NCBI GenBank assembly: GCA_029959085.1
Contig: JARWIR010000001.1
Coordinates: 68,262,899-68,326,898, forward strand
DNA length: 64,000 nucleotides
From: Nemophila menziesii
Lineage: Eukaryota > Streptophyta > Magnoliopsida > Boraginales > Hydrophyllaceae
Direction: 5' to 3'
Shown: positions 32,380 to 43,243 of the stretch, in pieces
Layout: each line of letters begins with the position of its first letter
How positions within the stretch are numbered: the first letter of the stretch is position 1
Notes under the pieces: model-generated
Told to the model about the DNA's origin: nothing
The model's database searches: none
Seen by the model: only the letters and a program-made list of their open reading frames with translations
Program-made: the position numbers and the translations under genes

Positions 32380-32675
32380 AGAACCGGTAAATTAATAAAT
32401 GGACCAATAGTGCAATTATCTATAATAAAAAGGACCCATTGTGCAATTACTTAAAATTCGACACACTAATTATACAATTAACTAATACCAAGGAAAAGGC
32501 TGCTTTTGAAATTAAAATAAACTTAAAGGACCAATTGTGTAATTATCAAAAAGTAAAATGACCAATTATGCAATTACCTACCCAAATTGTATAATCAAAA
32601 GGCTATTATTTCAATTAAAATTAACTAAAAGGAATAGTAGTGCAATTATCAAATTAAAAAGGACCAATTGTGCAA
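32380..32675. repeat. degenerate repeats of a GGACCAATTGTGCAATTAC motif
   Basis: Six or so diverged copies of 'aaaggaccaattgtgcaatta', at irregular spacing, lie in AT-rich M1 sequence. No gene. Confidence 0.6.
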
Positions 32676-32874
32676 TTACCTAAAATTGTGAAATTAATCT
32701 AATAAATTTTGCATCAATATAAAACGAAATTAAACCTATTTACACTATATTACAAGCATGCATTCATTCATCATAATCAATAACAAAAAACAAAAAGCAA
32801 AATTAAAAAAAGGGTTTAGAAACCCTAACCTTAAGATTAGGAAGGATGTGCTTGAGTAGGAGGTTGATTCACGT
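32676..32874 (+). repeat. 199-bp target duplication, left copy
   Basis: TTACCTAAAATTGTG to TTGATTCACGT equals 45044-45242 with about 3 differences. The last five bases CACGT overlap the truncated R3 LTR. Confidence 0.95.
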
Positions 32875-34624
32875 ACCGCAAGTGTACGGGTCGTCCAAGT
32901 AATATCCGGTAAACGGGATTTCGATCTCAGGGACGGATTAGGTATGATTAAAGTGTTATGCAATAAATGGAAATAGTTGCTTGAATGAAAATTGAAAGTA
33001 AAGAAAAAGATTTTTAATTTGTTTTTGATTAAGGGACTAAAGTGCAATTAAAGTAAATATTAAACTAAAATTAAAACTAATGCAAGAAAGTAAATATGAA
33101 GAGACTAAAAGATGAGAGAGTAGTACTTGAGTCACGCTAGGCATCACCAAAATAAACTTAAATGATGCTTCTTCTAAGGGACAAATTAGTAACTAGTAAT
33201 AGTCGGGATTCTAGATTCTCCTAACCCCCGTCAGGGTGGACTTAGGAGCTATTCTTAGGTGTTACAAACCCCGTCAGGGCGATCATAATCCACCTTCGAA
33301 TGTCAGGTTTTCTACCCAATTGGATATAAGATTAACTAAGTCCGTCAGGATCAATAATTTCTATCTTACGTTTATTACCTATGTCAGTAATTAAACCCCC
33401 GGTCAAGATGATCACTTCCCCACCAAAGTGAATAGCCTAATTACTCAAACCTATGTCTAATTAGCCAAATTAAATATAGTGAAATTAACTTACGATAACA
33501 AACAATACTAAATTACTCAATTTGAATTAAATTATAATAATCCCAAATCAGAAAGCATTAACTAAATAAATTAAGGTTCAACCCTTACAGCGATTCTCAA
33601 GCACTTAAGAAGTTTAGCTCATAATGGAAAATAAAACTAAAACAAATAAATTAAAAGACATAATGTTTTACAGAAAGAAAATAAATAAACCTAATGAAGA
33701 GGTTGGGTTTGGCTTGAATTGGAGATATAGACAGTCTCCAGCTCTCAGCTTTCTTCCTTCCTGCTTGCTTTGACTTGAATCCTTAAGCCTCTTTGATAAT
33801 GATATGAAGTGTGTGTAAAAGAGGAGGCTAAGGGGTGTATTTATTGGTGTTAGGAGCCTCTAGGTCGAATTTACTTGGAGTGGAAGAAAAGTCAAGGACT
33901 CTTTAATTCGTAGCCCTAAATTCCAGGAAAGGTAAGATTTTGCTGCTGATTTGATTTGGTCATATCTTTTTCAATACTTATCCGTTTGAGAAGTTCCAAT
34001 ATATGAAACCACTTGTCTTGGAAATCTCTTTCTATTTGTGCAGACCATTCGTCCAGAATCCTTGCCAATCTTTAATTATGAATTAATCTCTAAAACGTGG
34101 CTGGAATTTCAGATTCACAAGGCAGCTTTATCTTTTCCTTCTTTGAATAAATCTTTTCTAAATCTTCTTATTTCCATGTCAATCTTCTTTTATTTTCCTT
34201 TTCTAACTCGACTTGGTCTCTAAGAAATTACCATTTATCTTTTAAAGCTTCACATTAAATAAATAATTAAACCGCATATGCTTAAAAAGAATAAATCAAT
34301 AATTCAAGAAATAGAAATAGAAAAGTGCACTCTAAAAATAGAAACTCTAGTAAAAACATTTCCTACAACTCTAAAATACACTACGACTTTATTCTCACTT
34401 CTCCACCTTGGATTGGTCTTTCATGAAATTCAAGAACCTATTTAACTTTGCATCAAAAATAGTCAAATTTACGCACAAAAGCTCAGAAAATGCAAATAGT
34501 TAAATTCCAAGGGGGAAAATTGTAATATGACAAATTATGCATAAAAGTCTAGCTAATAAGTCAATAATTCACCTAAAATGATGTCTCCATAGGGCTAATA
34601 ATTAGAACAAATAGGGAGACATCA
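32870..34624 (-). repeat. 3' LTR of R3, 47 bp short at its outer end
   Basis: It matches 43291-45043. The final 47 bp present in the 5' LTR (43244-43290, GGTGTCTCCTAGTGTG...) are missing, and the LTR instead joins M1 sequence at CACGT. The TATA region is changed relative to the 5' LTR (plus strand TATTTATTGG against TATTTATAGG). Confidence 0.95.
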
Positions 34625-34640
34625 AGACCCCCAACTCAAA
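34625..34640 (-). promoter_or_regulatory. polypurine tract of R3
   Basis: The minus strand TTTGAGTTGGGGGTCT directly precedes the LTR start TGATGTCTCCC. Confidence 0.85.
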
Positions 34641-36090
34641 CCTTTGTCGTCCCAACAAAGTAAAATTAAAACAAAGGCCCCTTTTAGGTGAATGCAGAAG
34701 GTAGAATCTAGAAAATATTCCCAAAGCACAACTTAAAACAAATCTCATATAGTCTAATCTAGGAATTAATATACATCTACACTTATCATGCAAAATCAAA
34801 TACAAAACAATATCAATCCAAAATTTATTTCACAATGCTAGAAGGTTACGCTTAATACTTATCTCAAGATGGTGGCTATAGGGTGTTCCTCGATCTTTAC
34901 TTGCTTTGAACGCTCCACTTAGAATACTCCCTATTAACTCACTGTGAATCTAGGAATCACGAGGTCTTTATGGTTTTAGCATAGGCTGAAGGACGGTATG
35001 GTATGTATATTCGGTAAATTTGAAGTGAGCTTTTGGCTCTCTCCTCACTTACCATCAACAACTGTCCAAGAGCTTGAGTTTACACTCGAATAACGTTCTC
35101 ACTCAACCCAATTGACGCGCTTAATTAGCGTCCCCAAATTAACCCAATAAGCACTAAGGATGATTCACTTAAAAATTTCCACTTTGCCGGTCTGAATATA
35201 TTCTTTTCAAATCATTTATTCAATTCTTTTCTTTTTGTATAGCCATGACTCCCTTTTTGATGTTGAGATATCATGCTATTTTTTTATAGTTATGCCTATT
35301 CATAACTTGAGCTCGAAGCTTCTTTTCCATTCACTATTACCCCAACAAGGGTTACAATATCATAAACCTGTGAATCATTAAAATATATAACCGAGCACAA
35401 TTGATAAGATCAAAAATCCCAACCCAATGAATTCCCATAATGGTGGACCCACCACCCCAAACTCAAGCTCAAGACAGGAAGTCTCAGGATCGTGATTCAA
35501 CTGCGGGTCATATGGTCATGCCTAACAATCTAAAGGGATATTGGCTTATAATGTGGCGACAAAAGAAAGGCTTAAAGGCTAAAAATTTGGCTACGAAGGA
35601 TACAATTAATTCAGGGATAGAAGGCCAAAAAGGATTCAAAGGGCTAACAAAGAACTGCCTCTATCATTTTCCTATCTACACAGCTTGCTTCTAGTTCATA
35701 CCTAAGTGGGTTCTCTACTCATTTAGATCTCACGTTCTACAAACCACTTATTATCCTTAAGCACAAGTTTACTTCTTTTGCATTGTTCATAAATTCTTCC
35801 TATCAATTATCTCATATTTGCATGCAATCAAAGTGTGTTTAATACTAACTCCTAAAGTCAACTATTTTCTATCATAAATTCATAAAAAGCATGCTTGATG
35901 GGGGCATTTAAAACACTCTACAGTCATACACAACCCTAAAAAAAAATCTTTCTGAAAAGCATGTAAAACACAAAAAAATTGGGATGAGGCAACGAACCCC
36001 ACCCCAAACTCAAAAGTGAGTCGTGTCCCCACGACTCGAAAAAGACTCAATAAAGCAATAAAAACTAAACTACCTAGTGCCTACCATCAA
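34641..36090 (-). other. non-coding 3' region of R3
   Basis: Homologous to the same region in R1 and R2. It holds PPT-like CCCCAAACTCAAGC (about 35450) and CCCCAAACTCAAAAGTGAG (about 36003). No gene. Confidence 0.6.
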
Positions 36091-36543
36091 TTAAGAAGGA
36101 GAATTAGAACGGGGTACCTGGCCATGAAGATCCATCGTGTCCTCCTCCGAAGGGGAAGAATAATTATCAATATCCATGAACAAAGTTACCTCTTCCAATG
36201 TTGACTTAATCTGTGTAATTTCCTTCCAAAGTTCTCCGATGTCTAGTCGTAAAAGTTCAAATTCTTGTTGCGAATTGCGAGCCCATGGAGGAATACCAGA
36301 ATTAGTTTGAGAAGAAGAAGAACCTTGATCTTGAACTTGTATCTTGTCTGTAGGCTTTGATGATACCCTCATCCTTGTTGTTAATTTCTTGTGTTGTGGT
36401 AGTGCAGGTGACTTCTCTTCTTGTTCTTCAGTAGGCTCATCGATATTGATGGCCTTTTCAATTGTGGAACCAGGCAAATTCTTGTTCTTCCCTAGGATAC
36501 AACACTTCCTCTTATAATCCAAAGCATTTGTACCGTTTGTCAT
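36091..36543 (-). CDS. ORF2 of R3, internally shortened
   Basis: An open frame of 150 residues starts at ATG 36543. It has a basic N-terminal part (RKCCILGKNKNLPGSTIEKA), a Glu-rich and Ser/Gln-rich middle (KIQVQDQGSSSSQTNSGIPP) and a coiled-coil C-terminus (FELLRLDIGELWKEITQIKS). The layout matches the ends of R1 ORF2 but the central domain (VRRSK... WHNFLIPN) is gone. It lies between the palindrome cluster and the conserved non-coding block, and PPT-like GACCCCAAACTCAAG lies just upstream (36552), as in R1 and R2. What it does is unknown. The frame is open, so a product is possible. Similarity to R1 ORF2 is by position and style more than by sequence. Confidence 0.55.
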   Translation of the reverse strand: MTNGTNALDYKRKCCILGKNKNLPGSTIEKAINIDEPTEEQEEKSPALPQHKKLTTRMRVSSKPTDKIQVQDQGSSSSQTNSGIPPWARNSQQEFELLRLDIGELWKEITQIKSTLEEVTLFMDIDNYSSPSEEDTMDLHGQVPRSNSPS

Positions 36544-36917
36544 GGTTGATTTGACCCCAAACTCAAGTTATACCAAGGATAGAATAAAGTTAAGAAAACT
36601 TGGTATAGCTTGAGTTCCTTGCTTGGATTAGATGAAGGAAGTTGCTTCTTGATAAGCTTTGGAAGAATTCTTGGAAGCTTGATGATCTTGGTTGTGTTTA
36701 ACGGTGTTTTGTGATGAATTTGATGAAGAGGGTGTGTTTATGGAGGATGGAGGAGAGAATTTGTGATGTTATTGTGTTTGTTGTGGAGGTTTAATCAAGC
36801 TTCAAGGTGTTTTTATAAGGTTGGGAGCTGGAAAATTCGTGTGGGAGTGGCTAGGGTTTGATTGTGTTAAGGTAAGAGTTGTATTAGGTAACAAACTCTT
36901 CAAAACCGACTTGACTG

Positions 36918-37214
36918 CGGTATACCGGAGGAATTGTGCGGTATACCGGACCCAGCAGGTCTTCATTTTTTTGTCTCGGCAAAGACCCCGCGGTATATAA
37001 CCCGTGGCACGGGTTTTCGTCACTGTTCAATTTCTCTTCTCCGTCCAAAAACCCGTGGTACGGGTTTTTCCTCCTGCTGTATACCGGACATATCGCGCGG
37101 TATACCGCACCTGTCATGCTCCCATTTTTTCATCTCGGCAGAAAACCCGAGCTTCATACCCGTGGCACGGGTTTTCTTCCTGCGGTATACCGGGGTTCTG
37201 CGGCGGTATACCGG
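36918..37214 (-). repeat. palindrome cluster between pol and ORF2 (R3)
   Basis: CGGTATACCGG at 36918, 36939, 37183 and 37204, CGGTATACCG at 37098 and partial copies at 36990 and 37077. They alternate with AACCCGTGGCACGGGTT at 36999-37015, AACCCGTGGTACGGGTT at 37050-37066 and ACCCGTGGCACGGGT at 37158-37172. Confidence 0.9.
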
Positions 37215-37411
37215 ACCTCGCGCCGAATTTTTCCCATGTATTTCTTTCGTTTCCTAGCACCCCAAACTCAATTCCTGCACCATTAACACACTACCTTTCT
37301 CATTTATTTTAAAAGTAGACACTAAAACTTGATACTAACTTAGAATTATACACTAGGAATTGAAAAACTTAAAGCAATAAACTAATATACAATGAACTGG
37401 CTTTTGTTTAA

Positions 37412-37428
37412 CGTCGTTAAGCTCGACG
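37412..37428 (-). other. conserved hairpin after pol (R3 copy)
   Basis: Stem CGTCG/CGACG, 7-nt loop. Relative to R1 and R2 (CGTCT/AGACG) the inner base pair has changed on both sides, keeping the pairing. Confidence 0.55.
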
Positions 37429-37443
37429 GGTTACCTCTTGCGA

Positions 37444-40400
37444 CTATTCGGCTTCAAGGAGGTACATGACCTCCCCAGGATGTGGATCCACCATGCGATT
37501 AGTATCCTCGACTCCATGATAAACTTTCAATCGATGACCATTCACCATAAAGGTGCGGTGCTCGATTGGATGTTCAATCTCTATAGCTCCATGAGGCGTA
37601 ACTTTGGTCACCACGTCTTTCCCGGATAGTTACTGAACTTGGAGTTGTATTTCAGAACCTTCTGTCCAACTTCAAACTTTTTCACGCGAATACGGTTATC
37701 ATGCCATCTCTTAGTGTTCTCCTTATAGAGTTTAGCGTTTTCATAGGCATGTAAACGAAACTCATCAAGTTCATTTAATTTCATCATCCGATTCTCACCG
37801 GCCAAAGTAGGATCTAAGTTCAACTGCGCTATTGCCCAATATGCTCCCAATTCAAGTTCAAGAGGTAAGTGACAAGCCTTACCATAAACCATACGATACG
37901 GAGATGCACCAACAGGAGTTTTGAACGCAGTACGATAGGCCCATAAAGCATCTTCTAATTTTGTTGACCAATCTTTTCTTGTAGGACCAACAGTCTTTTC
38001 TAGGATAGATTTTACCTCTCGATTTAAAACCTCAGCTTGACCGTTGGCTTGTGGATGATATGTGGTAGAGACACGATGTCTTATCCCATTCTTCCCTAGC
38101 ACTGTCTTCAGATATTTGTTCACAAAGTGTGAACCTCCATCACTGATAATAACTCTGGGTGTACCATGTCTAGTGAAAATATGAGATTTCAAGAATTTAA
38201 TCACCACTCGCGAATCATTGGTTGGTAGAGCCTTAGCCTCTACCCATTTGGACACGTAATCAACAGCTAACAGGATGTATTGATTTCCGTTGGATGGTAC
38301 AAAGGGACCCATGAAATCGATACCCCAAACATCGAATATTTCAGCTTCAAGAACGTTGTTACGCGGCATCTCATCCCTCTTGGATATATTACCAGTAAAC
38401 TGGCATCTATGACACTTCTTAACATACTCATGACAATCCTTATGTAATGTAGGCAAAAAAAACCAGATTGTAGTACCTTAGCAACTGTGCGGTCGCCCTT
38501 GAAGTGTCCTCCATAAGGTGAATCGTGACAACCCGCAACTACTCCTAAGACTTCCTTCTCAGGTATACATCTTCTCACCATCTGATCAGCACACACTTTG
38601 TAAAGGAAGGGATCCTCCCAAAAGAACTGTTTAGCACGGCTCATCAATCTCTTCTTGTCTTGTGAAGTGGCTCCTTCCGGAAAGTTACCACTTACAATAA
38701 GATTTGCAATATCAGCGTACCATGGGGTAGCATCATAAATCGCAAATAGGCCTTCATCGGGAAACGTTTCATTAACTAGCTCAGGACTGCTATTCGACTC
38801 CGAACCTTCCAGACGTGACAGATGATCAGCAACTTGATTTTCACACCCCTTTCTATCTCGAATCTCCAAATCAAACTCTTGTAGCAATAAAACCCATCTG
38901 ATCAATCGCGGTTTCGCATCTTTCTTCTCCATCAAGTATTTAATAGCGGAATGATCGGTGAATACAACAATTTTCGCCCCAAGGAGATAGGAACGAAATT
39001 TGTCAAAGGCATAAACAACCGCTAAAAGCTCCTTTTCAGTTACCGTGTAATTAATTTGAGCGCTGGTGAAGGTCTTGCTTGCATAATAAATCGAATGGAA
39101 CACTTTATCTTTTCTTTGACCCAACACCGCACCCATAGCAGAATCACTAGCATCACACATAACTTCAAAGGGAATTTTCCAATCAGGTGGTAGCACAATT
39201 GGCGCAGTAACAAGTTTCTTTTTAAGCTCTTGGAATGCCTTCATGCAAGCTTCATCAAAAAGGAATTTGGTGTCCTTCTCGAGTAAGTTGCACAAAGGTT
39301 TTGAAATTTTTGAGAAGTCCTTGATGAAACGGCGATAAAACCCAGCATGGCCTAGAAAACTCCTTACCCCTTTTACAGAAACAGGAGGGGGAAGAGTTTT
39401 GATAACTTCAATCTTTGCACGATCAACTTCTAACCCAGCACTCGATACCTTGTGTCCCAACACTATGCCTTCACGAACCATAAAGTGACACTTCTCCCAA
39501 TTCAAGACCAAATCGGTTTTTTTACATCTAATCAATACTTTTTCTAGATTCTGCAAACAATCATCAAAGTTATCTCCAAAAACAGAAAAGTCATCCATGA
39601 ATACCTCAAGAAATCGATCAATCATATCACCAAATATTTCCATCATGCAACGTTGGAAAGTAGCAGGTGCATTACATAGTCCAAAAGGCATCCTTCGGTA
39701 TGCGAAAGTACCAAAAGGACACGTGAATGTGGTCTTATGCTGGTCATCAGGATCTACGCAAATTTGATTGTAGCCGGAATACCCATCTAAGAAACAATAA
39801 TACTCTCTACCGGCTAGCTTGTCCAACATCTGATCAATGAAAGTGAGTGGAAAATGGTCTTTTCTAGTAGCCTTGTTCAACTTTCGGTAATCCATACAAA
39901 CTCTCCAACCAACAACGGTCCTCGAGGGTATGGCTTCATTCTTTTCATTCATGATGGTAGTGATACCACCCTTCTTTGGTACGCATTGAACTGGACTCAC
40001 CCAATCGCTACTAGATATGGGGTAGATAATCCCCGCATCTAGTAGCTTGATCACTTCTTTCTTTACCACTTCCTTCATCGCAGACATCAATCTTCTCTGT
40101 CCTTCAACTGAACGTGTACTGTTGTCTTCCATAATGATCTTATCTTGGCAATAGGAAGGGCTAATAACTTTGATGTCAGCAATAGTCCAACCTATCGCCT
40201 CTTTATTCGCTCTTAGTACACGTAACAGTTTGTCTTCTTGAGGACCTGTTAAAGTAGCTGAAACAATAACAGGTAGAGTATTGTTAGTACCTAAATATGC
40301 ATACCTCAAGTGGGACGGGAGTGGTTTCTCTTCGAGCTTCGGGAGAGATTCAATGGATGGTTTCTTTGGAGGCTCAATCTCCCCAGTATCACGCAATGGT

Positions 40401-41452
40401 TCGTAGGCTAGACGCCTATACTTTGGATTCTCAGAGTTAAGAGCTGCCACTGTTTCGGCAAGCTCTTCCATCATTTCCGGTATATCTAATGTTAATGCTG
40501 CCTGCAAGATGTCATCATAATTAAAACAATCAAATACCTCTTGTGCGGCGTGTTCTGCTATATCCATTTGGAAACAATCTCCGGGAACATTTGGGAATTT
40601 CATGGCTCGAAATACATTGAATTTGACTTCCTCGTCTTGGATTCTCATGGTTAATTCGCCGTTTTCTACATCAATCAAGGTACGCCCCGTGGATAGGAAT
40701 GGTCGTCCCAAGATGATGGGGACATTCCTATCCGCGTCATATTCAAGGATAACAAAATCTACAGGAAAAACTAGAGTACCTACCTTGACGAGGACATCTT
40801 CGATTCGTCCCTCAGGATGCACGAGGGATCTATCAGCCATTTGTAGGACCATAGAGGTAGGTCGCATATCTCCAATCTTCAGCATATCAAAAATTGATTT
40901 GGGCATGAGATTAATACTCGCGCCTAAATCACATAAAGCTTTACCTTTCCACTCACTACCAATCGAGATGGGAAGCGTGAAACTTCCAGGATCAAGTAGC
41001 TTCGGTGGTAGTTTGCTCTGACAGATGGCACTACACTCTTCAGGTAATCCTACCATTTCATTATCACAATATGGTCTTTTGTTGGTGAGGGCTCTCTTTA
41101 AAAACTTCACGTATTTTGGTATGTCTTTGATGGCTTCTAACAACGGAATGTTAATATTGAGACCTCTCACTCTATTCAAGAATCTTTTATATTCGACCAT
41201 ATCTCCTTTCTTCTGAACTCTTGAAGGGAAAGGTAGAGGAGGACGGGTTTCTGTAACATCTTTCTTTTTCGGAGCTTCCGAAATCTTCTCCACTTCTATC
41301 ACTTCAGGTTCTTCATCTTTCTCTTCCACCTCTTCTAACGGTTTTTCTTTTCTAGTAACTTCTTTTTCTTTTATAACCGGAAAGGGTGGTGGTTGCACTG
41401 TCTTACCGCTTCTGGTAGTGATCGCGTTACAATCCTCCCTTTGTTTAGGAAT
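37444..41452 (-). pseudogene. pol: pol of R3: protease, RT, RNase H, integrase; two frameshifts
   Basis: The frame follows gag in phase after its TAA stop. 41398-38267: acidic leader, aspartic protease (CDLGASINLMPKSIF), reverse transcriptase (FLDGYSGYNQI; catalytic FMDDFSVFGDN near 39597), RNase H (VMCDASDSAMGAVLGQ; TVTEKELLAVVYAFDKF; VFTDHSAIKYLMEKK; ENQVADHLSRLE) and the integrase zinc finger start (HDSPYGGHFKGD). In an A8 (plus strand) run at 38454-38461 the frame shifts; 38456-37608 carries the finger's CHRCQFT and the integrase core with all three acidic residues ([32 protein letters not shown]). A second frame change near 37610 precedes the C-terminal end (TKVTPHGAIEIEHP, VNGHRLKVYHG, stop at 37444). 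Catalytic residues are all present, so damage is recent. Confidence 0.9.
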
Positions 41453-43087
41453 TTATGTGTCACTCGGGAGTTGTCCTTGACCTCGAACATTCAAACTGTT
41501 GGCGATCTTTAATATTTGAGTCTCCAAGACTTTTAGCGAAGAGGAATGTGAGTTCAATGTTTCATTTATCTTATTCTCTCTTGTGTGGGTATCGTCCATG
41601 AATCGAGATAGCTGGTTTTCGATTTTCTCTGACCTCTTTTCTGCATCTGACTTGTATTTTGTTACAGTGAGTGCTAACTCACTTGCGGTAATTGCACCTT
41701 CTTGAGGTCGAGAAGGAAGCGCTTTTTGAGCTAACGTGTCGGCATACGCGTCTTGATCGGTTCTAGGTTGATTTCCTTGGTATTGGTTTTGCGTTCGAAA
41801 CTGATAATTGTTCCCTTGAGGTCTTTGTTGATAAGTTCCAGGATTGGCTGCCCCTTGTGGATTTGAATACTGAAAGCCTGGATGATTTCTGTTTTGATTT
41901 CCATACCCTTGACCACCTGAATAGTTACCTCGCTGATTAACGAAGTATACGGATTCTGGGTTGTTGGCACATTCTTCCCAGCCATGATCATCTCCTCCAC
42001 AACTAGAACATAATTCTGGTTCATTAACAACGTTTACCACAGCTTTATTCATAGATAATTGTTTCAGCTTGTTCTCAAGTGCAACAATCTTAGCGTTCAA
42101 TGCAGTTTCTGTATCCAAATTCAAAGTACCTCTCTCCGAAGCTCTAACCGATGATTTTGAGGATTGCCAACTCATTTCATTCTTCACAATTCGGTCCATG
42201 ATAATCAGAGCTTGATCAGTTGTGACCATCATGAGACCACCTTGGCACATATTATCGATTTTGTCTTTCGCAGCATCACCTAAACTTCGATAAAATATTC
42301 CAAGTTGTAATTCGAGAGAGTACCCATGTAATGGGCACTTGCGTAATAATGTTTGAAAACGAGTCCATGCAGCACCTACAGTTTCTCCTGGCTCTTGGCG
42401 AAAATAAACAATATCTAATTGTCCGCTGAGTCGAACACTTTGAGGATAGTACCTGTCGAAAAAGGCTGTCTGAAGTTGATCCCAAGTCACAATCACGTTG
42501 TGTGGCTGTTGATCATACCACTCACTTGCTCCTCCGGTGAGGAAGAATGGAAACATATGAAAGTACATTTGTTCTTGGATTACTCCAGGGGTGACATATG
42601 CATCACAGATTTGGATAAACTTGTACATAGCATGAATAGGGTCTTCACGAGCTGCACCACTATACTGTCCCACGGTTGTAAACTGGTTAATCATCCCTGC
42701 GTCTGGTCTGAATCGAACTCCTTGAATTGCAGGAGGACGGAGTCCTAGTGGTGGTATACGAAAAGGTCCATGGTTGTTTGGTTGGAAGATCTGCGGTCCA
42801 TGATCGTGAAGTACTCCACCATTATTATTGACTTGCTGTTGATTTCCGGGAGGAGCTGGTAATTGGACTCCTACCGGTGGAATTGGTAATTGAACTCCTA
42901 CCGGTGGAGCTATTGGGAGACCGTTTTCATCCAACTGAATCACGGGATCTTGAAGGACGGGATCTTGAGCATTATCTTCTGCCATTGCTTTTTCTAACCT
43001 TGCTTGTTTTCTTGCTTCTTTATCTCTTTTGTTTTTCTCTCGAACTAGGCTTTCGGGATTATCAAGGATCACGATATCTCCAAGCAT
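41453..43087 (-). CDS. gag: gag of R3, intact
   Basis: The open frame extends upstream to 43129; ATG 43087 (MLGDIVILDNPESLVREKN) is the better start, because the extra 14 residues are hydrophobic and lie next to a pyrimidine-rich segment. It encodes about 544 residues: an acidic/basic N-terminus, a Pro-rich stretch (PPVGVQLPIPPVG repeats), the Gag core (GMINQFTTVGQYSGAAREDP; FFLTGGASEWYDQQP; FRQEPGETVGAAWTRFQTLL; FYRSLGDAAKDKIDNMCQGG), a coiled coil, a CCHC knuckle (CSSCGGDDHGWEEC), a Gln/Asn/Gly-rich segment and a C-terminal coiled coil. It ends PSDT-TAA and pol continues in the same frame. Gag forms the cytoplasmic particle and binds the RNA. No inactivating change seen. Confidence 0.9.
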   Translation of the reverse strand: MLGDIVILDNPESLVREKNKRDKEARKQARLEKAMAEDNAQDPVLQDPVIQLDENGLPIAPPVGVQLPIPPVGVQLPAPPGNQQQVNNNGGVLHDHGPQIFQPNNHGPFRIPPLGLRPPAIQGVRFRPDAGMINQFTTVGQYSGAAREDPIHAMYKFIQICDAYVTPGVIQEQMYFHMFPFFLTGGASEWYDQQPHNVIVTWDQLQTAFFDRYYPQSVRLSGQLDIVYFRQEPGETVGAAWTRFQTLLRKCPLHGYSLELQLGIFYRSLGDAAKDKIDNMCQGGLMMVTTDQALIIMDRIVKNEMSWQSSKSSVRASERGTLNLDTETALNAKIVALENKLKQLSMNKAVVNVVNEPELCSSCGGDDHGWEECANNPESVYFVNQRGNYSGGQGYGNQNRNHPGFQYSNPQGAANPGTYQQRPQGNNYQFRTQNQYQGNQPRTDQDAYADTLAQKALPSRPQEGAITASELALTVTKYKSDAEKRSEKIENQLSRFMDDTHTRENKINETLNSHSSSLKVLETQILKIANSLNVRGQGQLPSDT

Positions 43088-43219
43088 ATACAAAAAACCT
43101 GTAAATCTGAGAAAGCAAGAACAACCCAAAGCGTAAAACTAAAAAAAATAAAAATTAAAACTAAACAAAAAACTAGCAACTAAAACACGTACGGCTAACA
43201 CCGTGGTCACACGCTCCCG

Positions 43220-43237
43220 TCCCCGGCAGCGGCGCCA
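43220..43237 (-). promoter_or_regulatory. primer binding site of R3 (tRNA-Asp type)
   Basis: The plus strand TCCCCGGCAGCGGCGCCA is one base different from the plant tRNA-Asp 3' end and identical to the R2 site. It lies 6 nt inside the 5' LTR. Confidence 0.9.
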
Positions 43238-43243
43238 AAAACT

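Noticed and set aside
34038..34223. Small conserved gene, because the same ORF recurs at 44457-44642
   Set aside because: Both copies lie at the same place in the two R3 LTRs; identity is due to the LTR pair.
37444..43087. Integrated plant pararetrovirus
   Set aside because: Integrase, LTRs, PBS and PPT of a Ty3/Gypsy element are present and no movement protein is seen.
43220..43237. tRNA-Asp gene fragment
   Set aside because: Only the 3' 18 nt match and the site abuts the LTR; it is the primer binding site.
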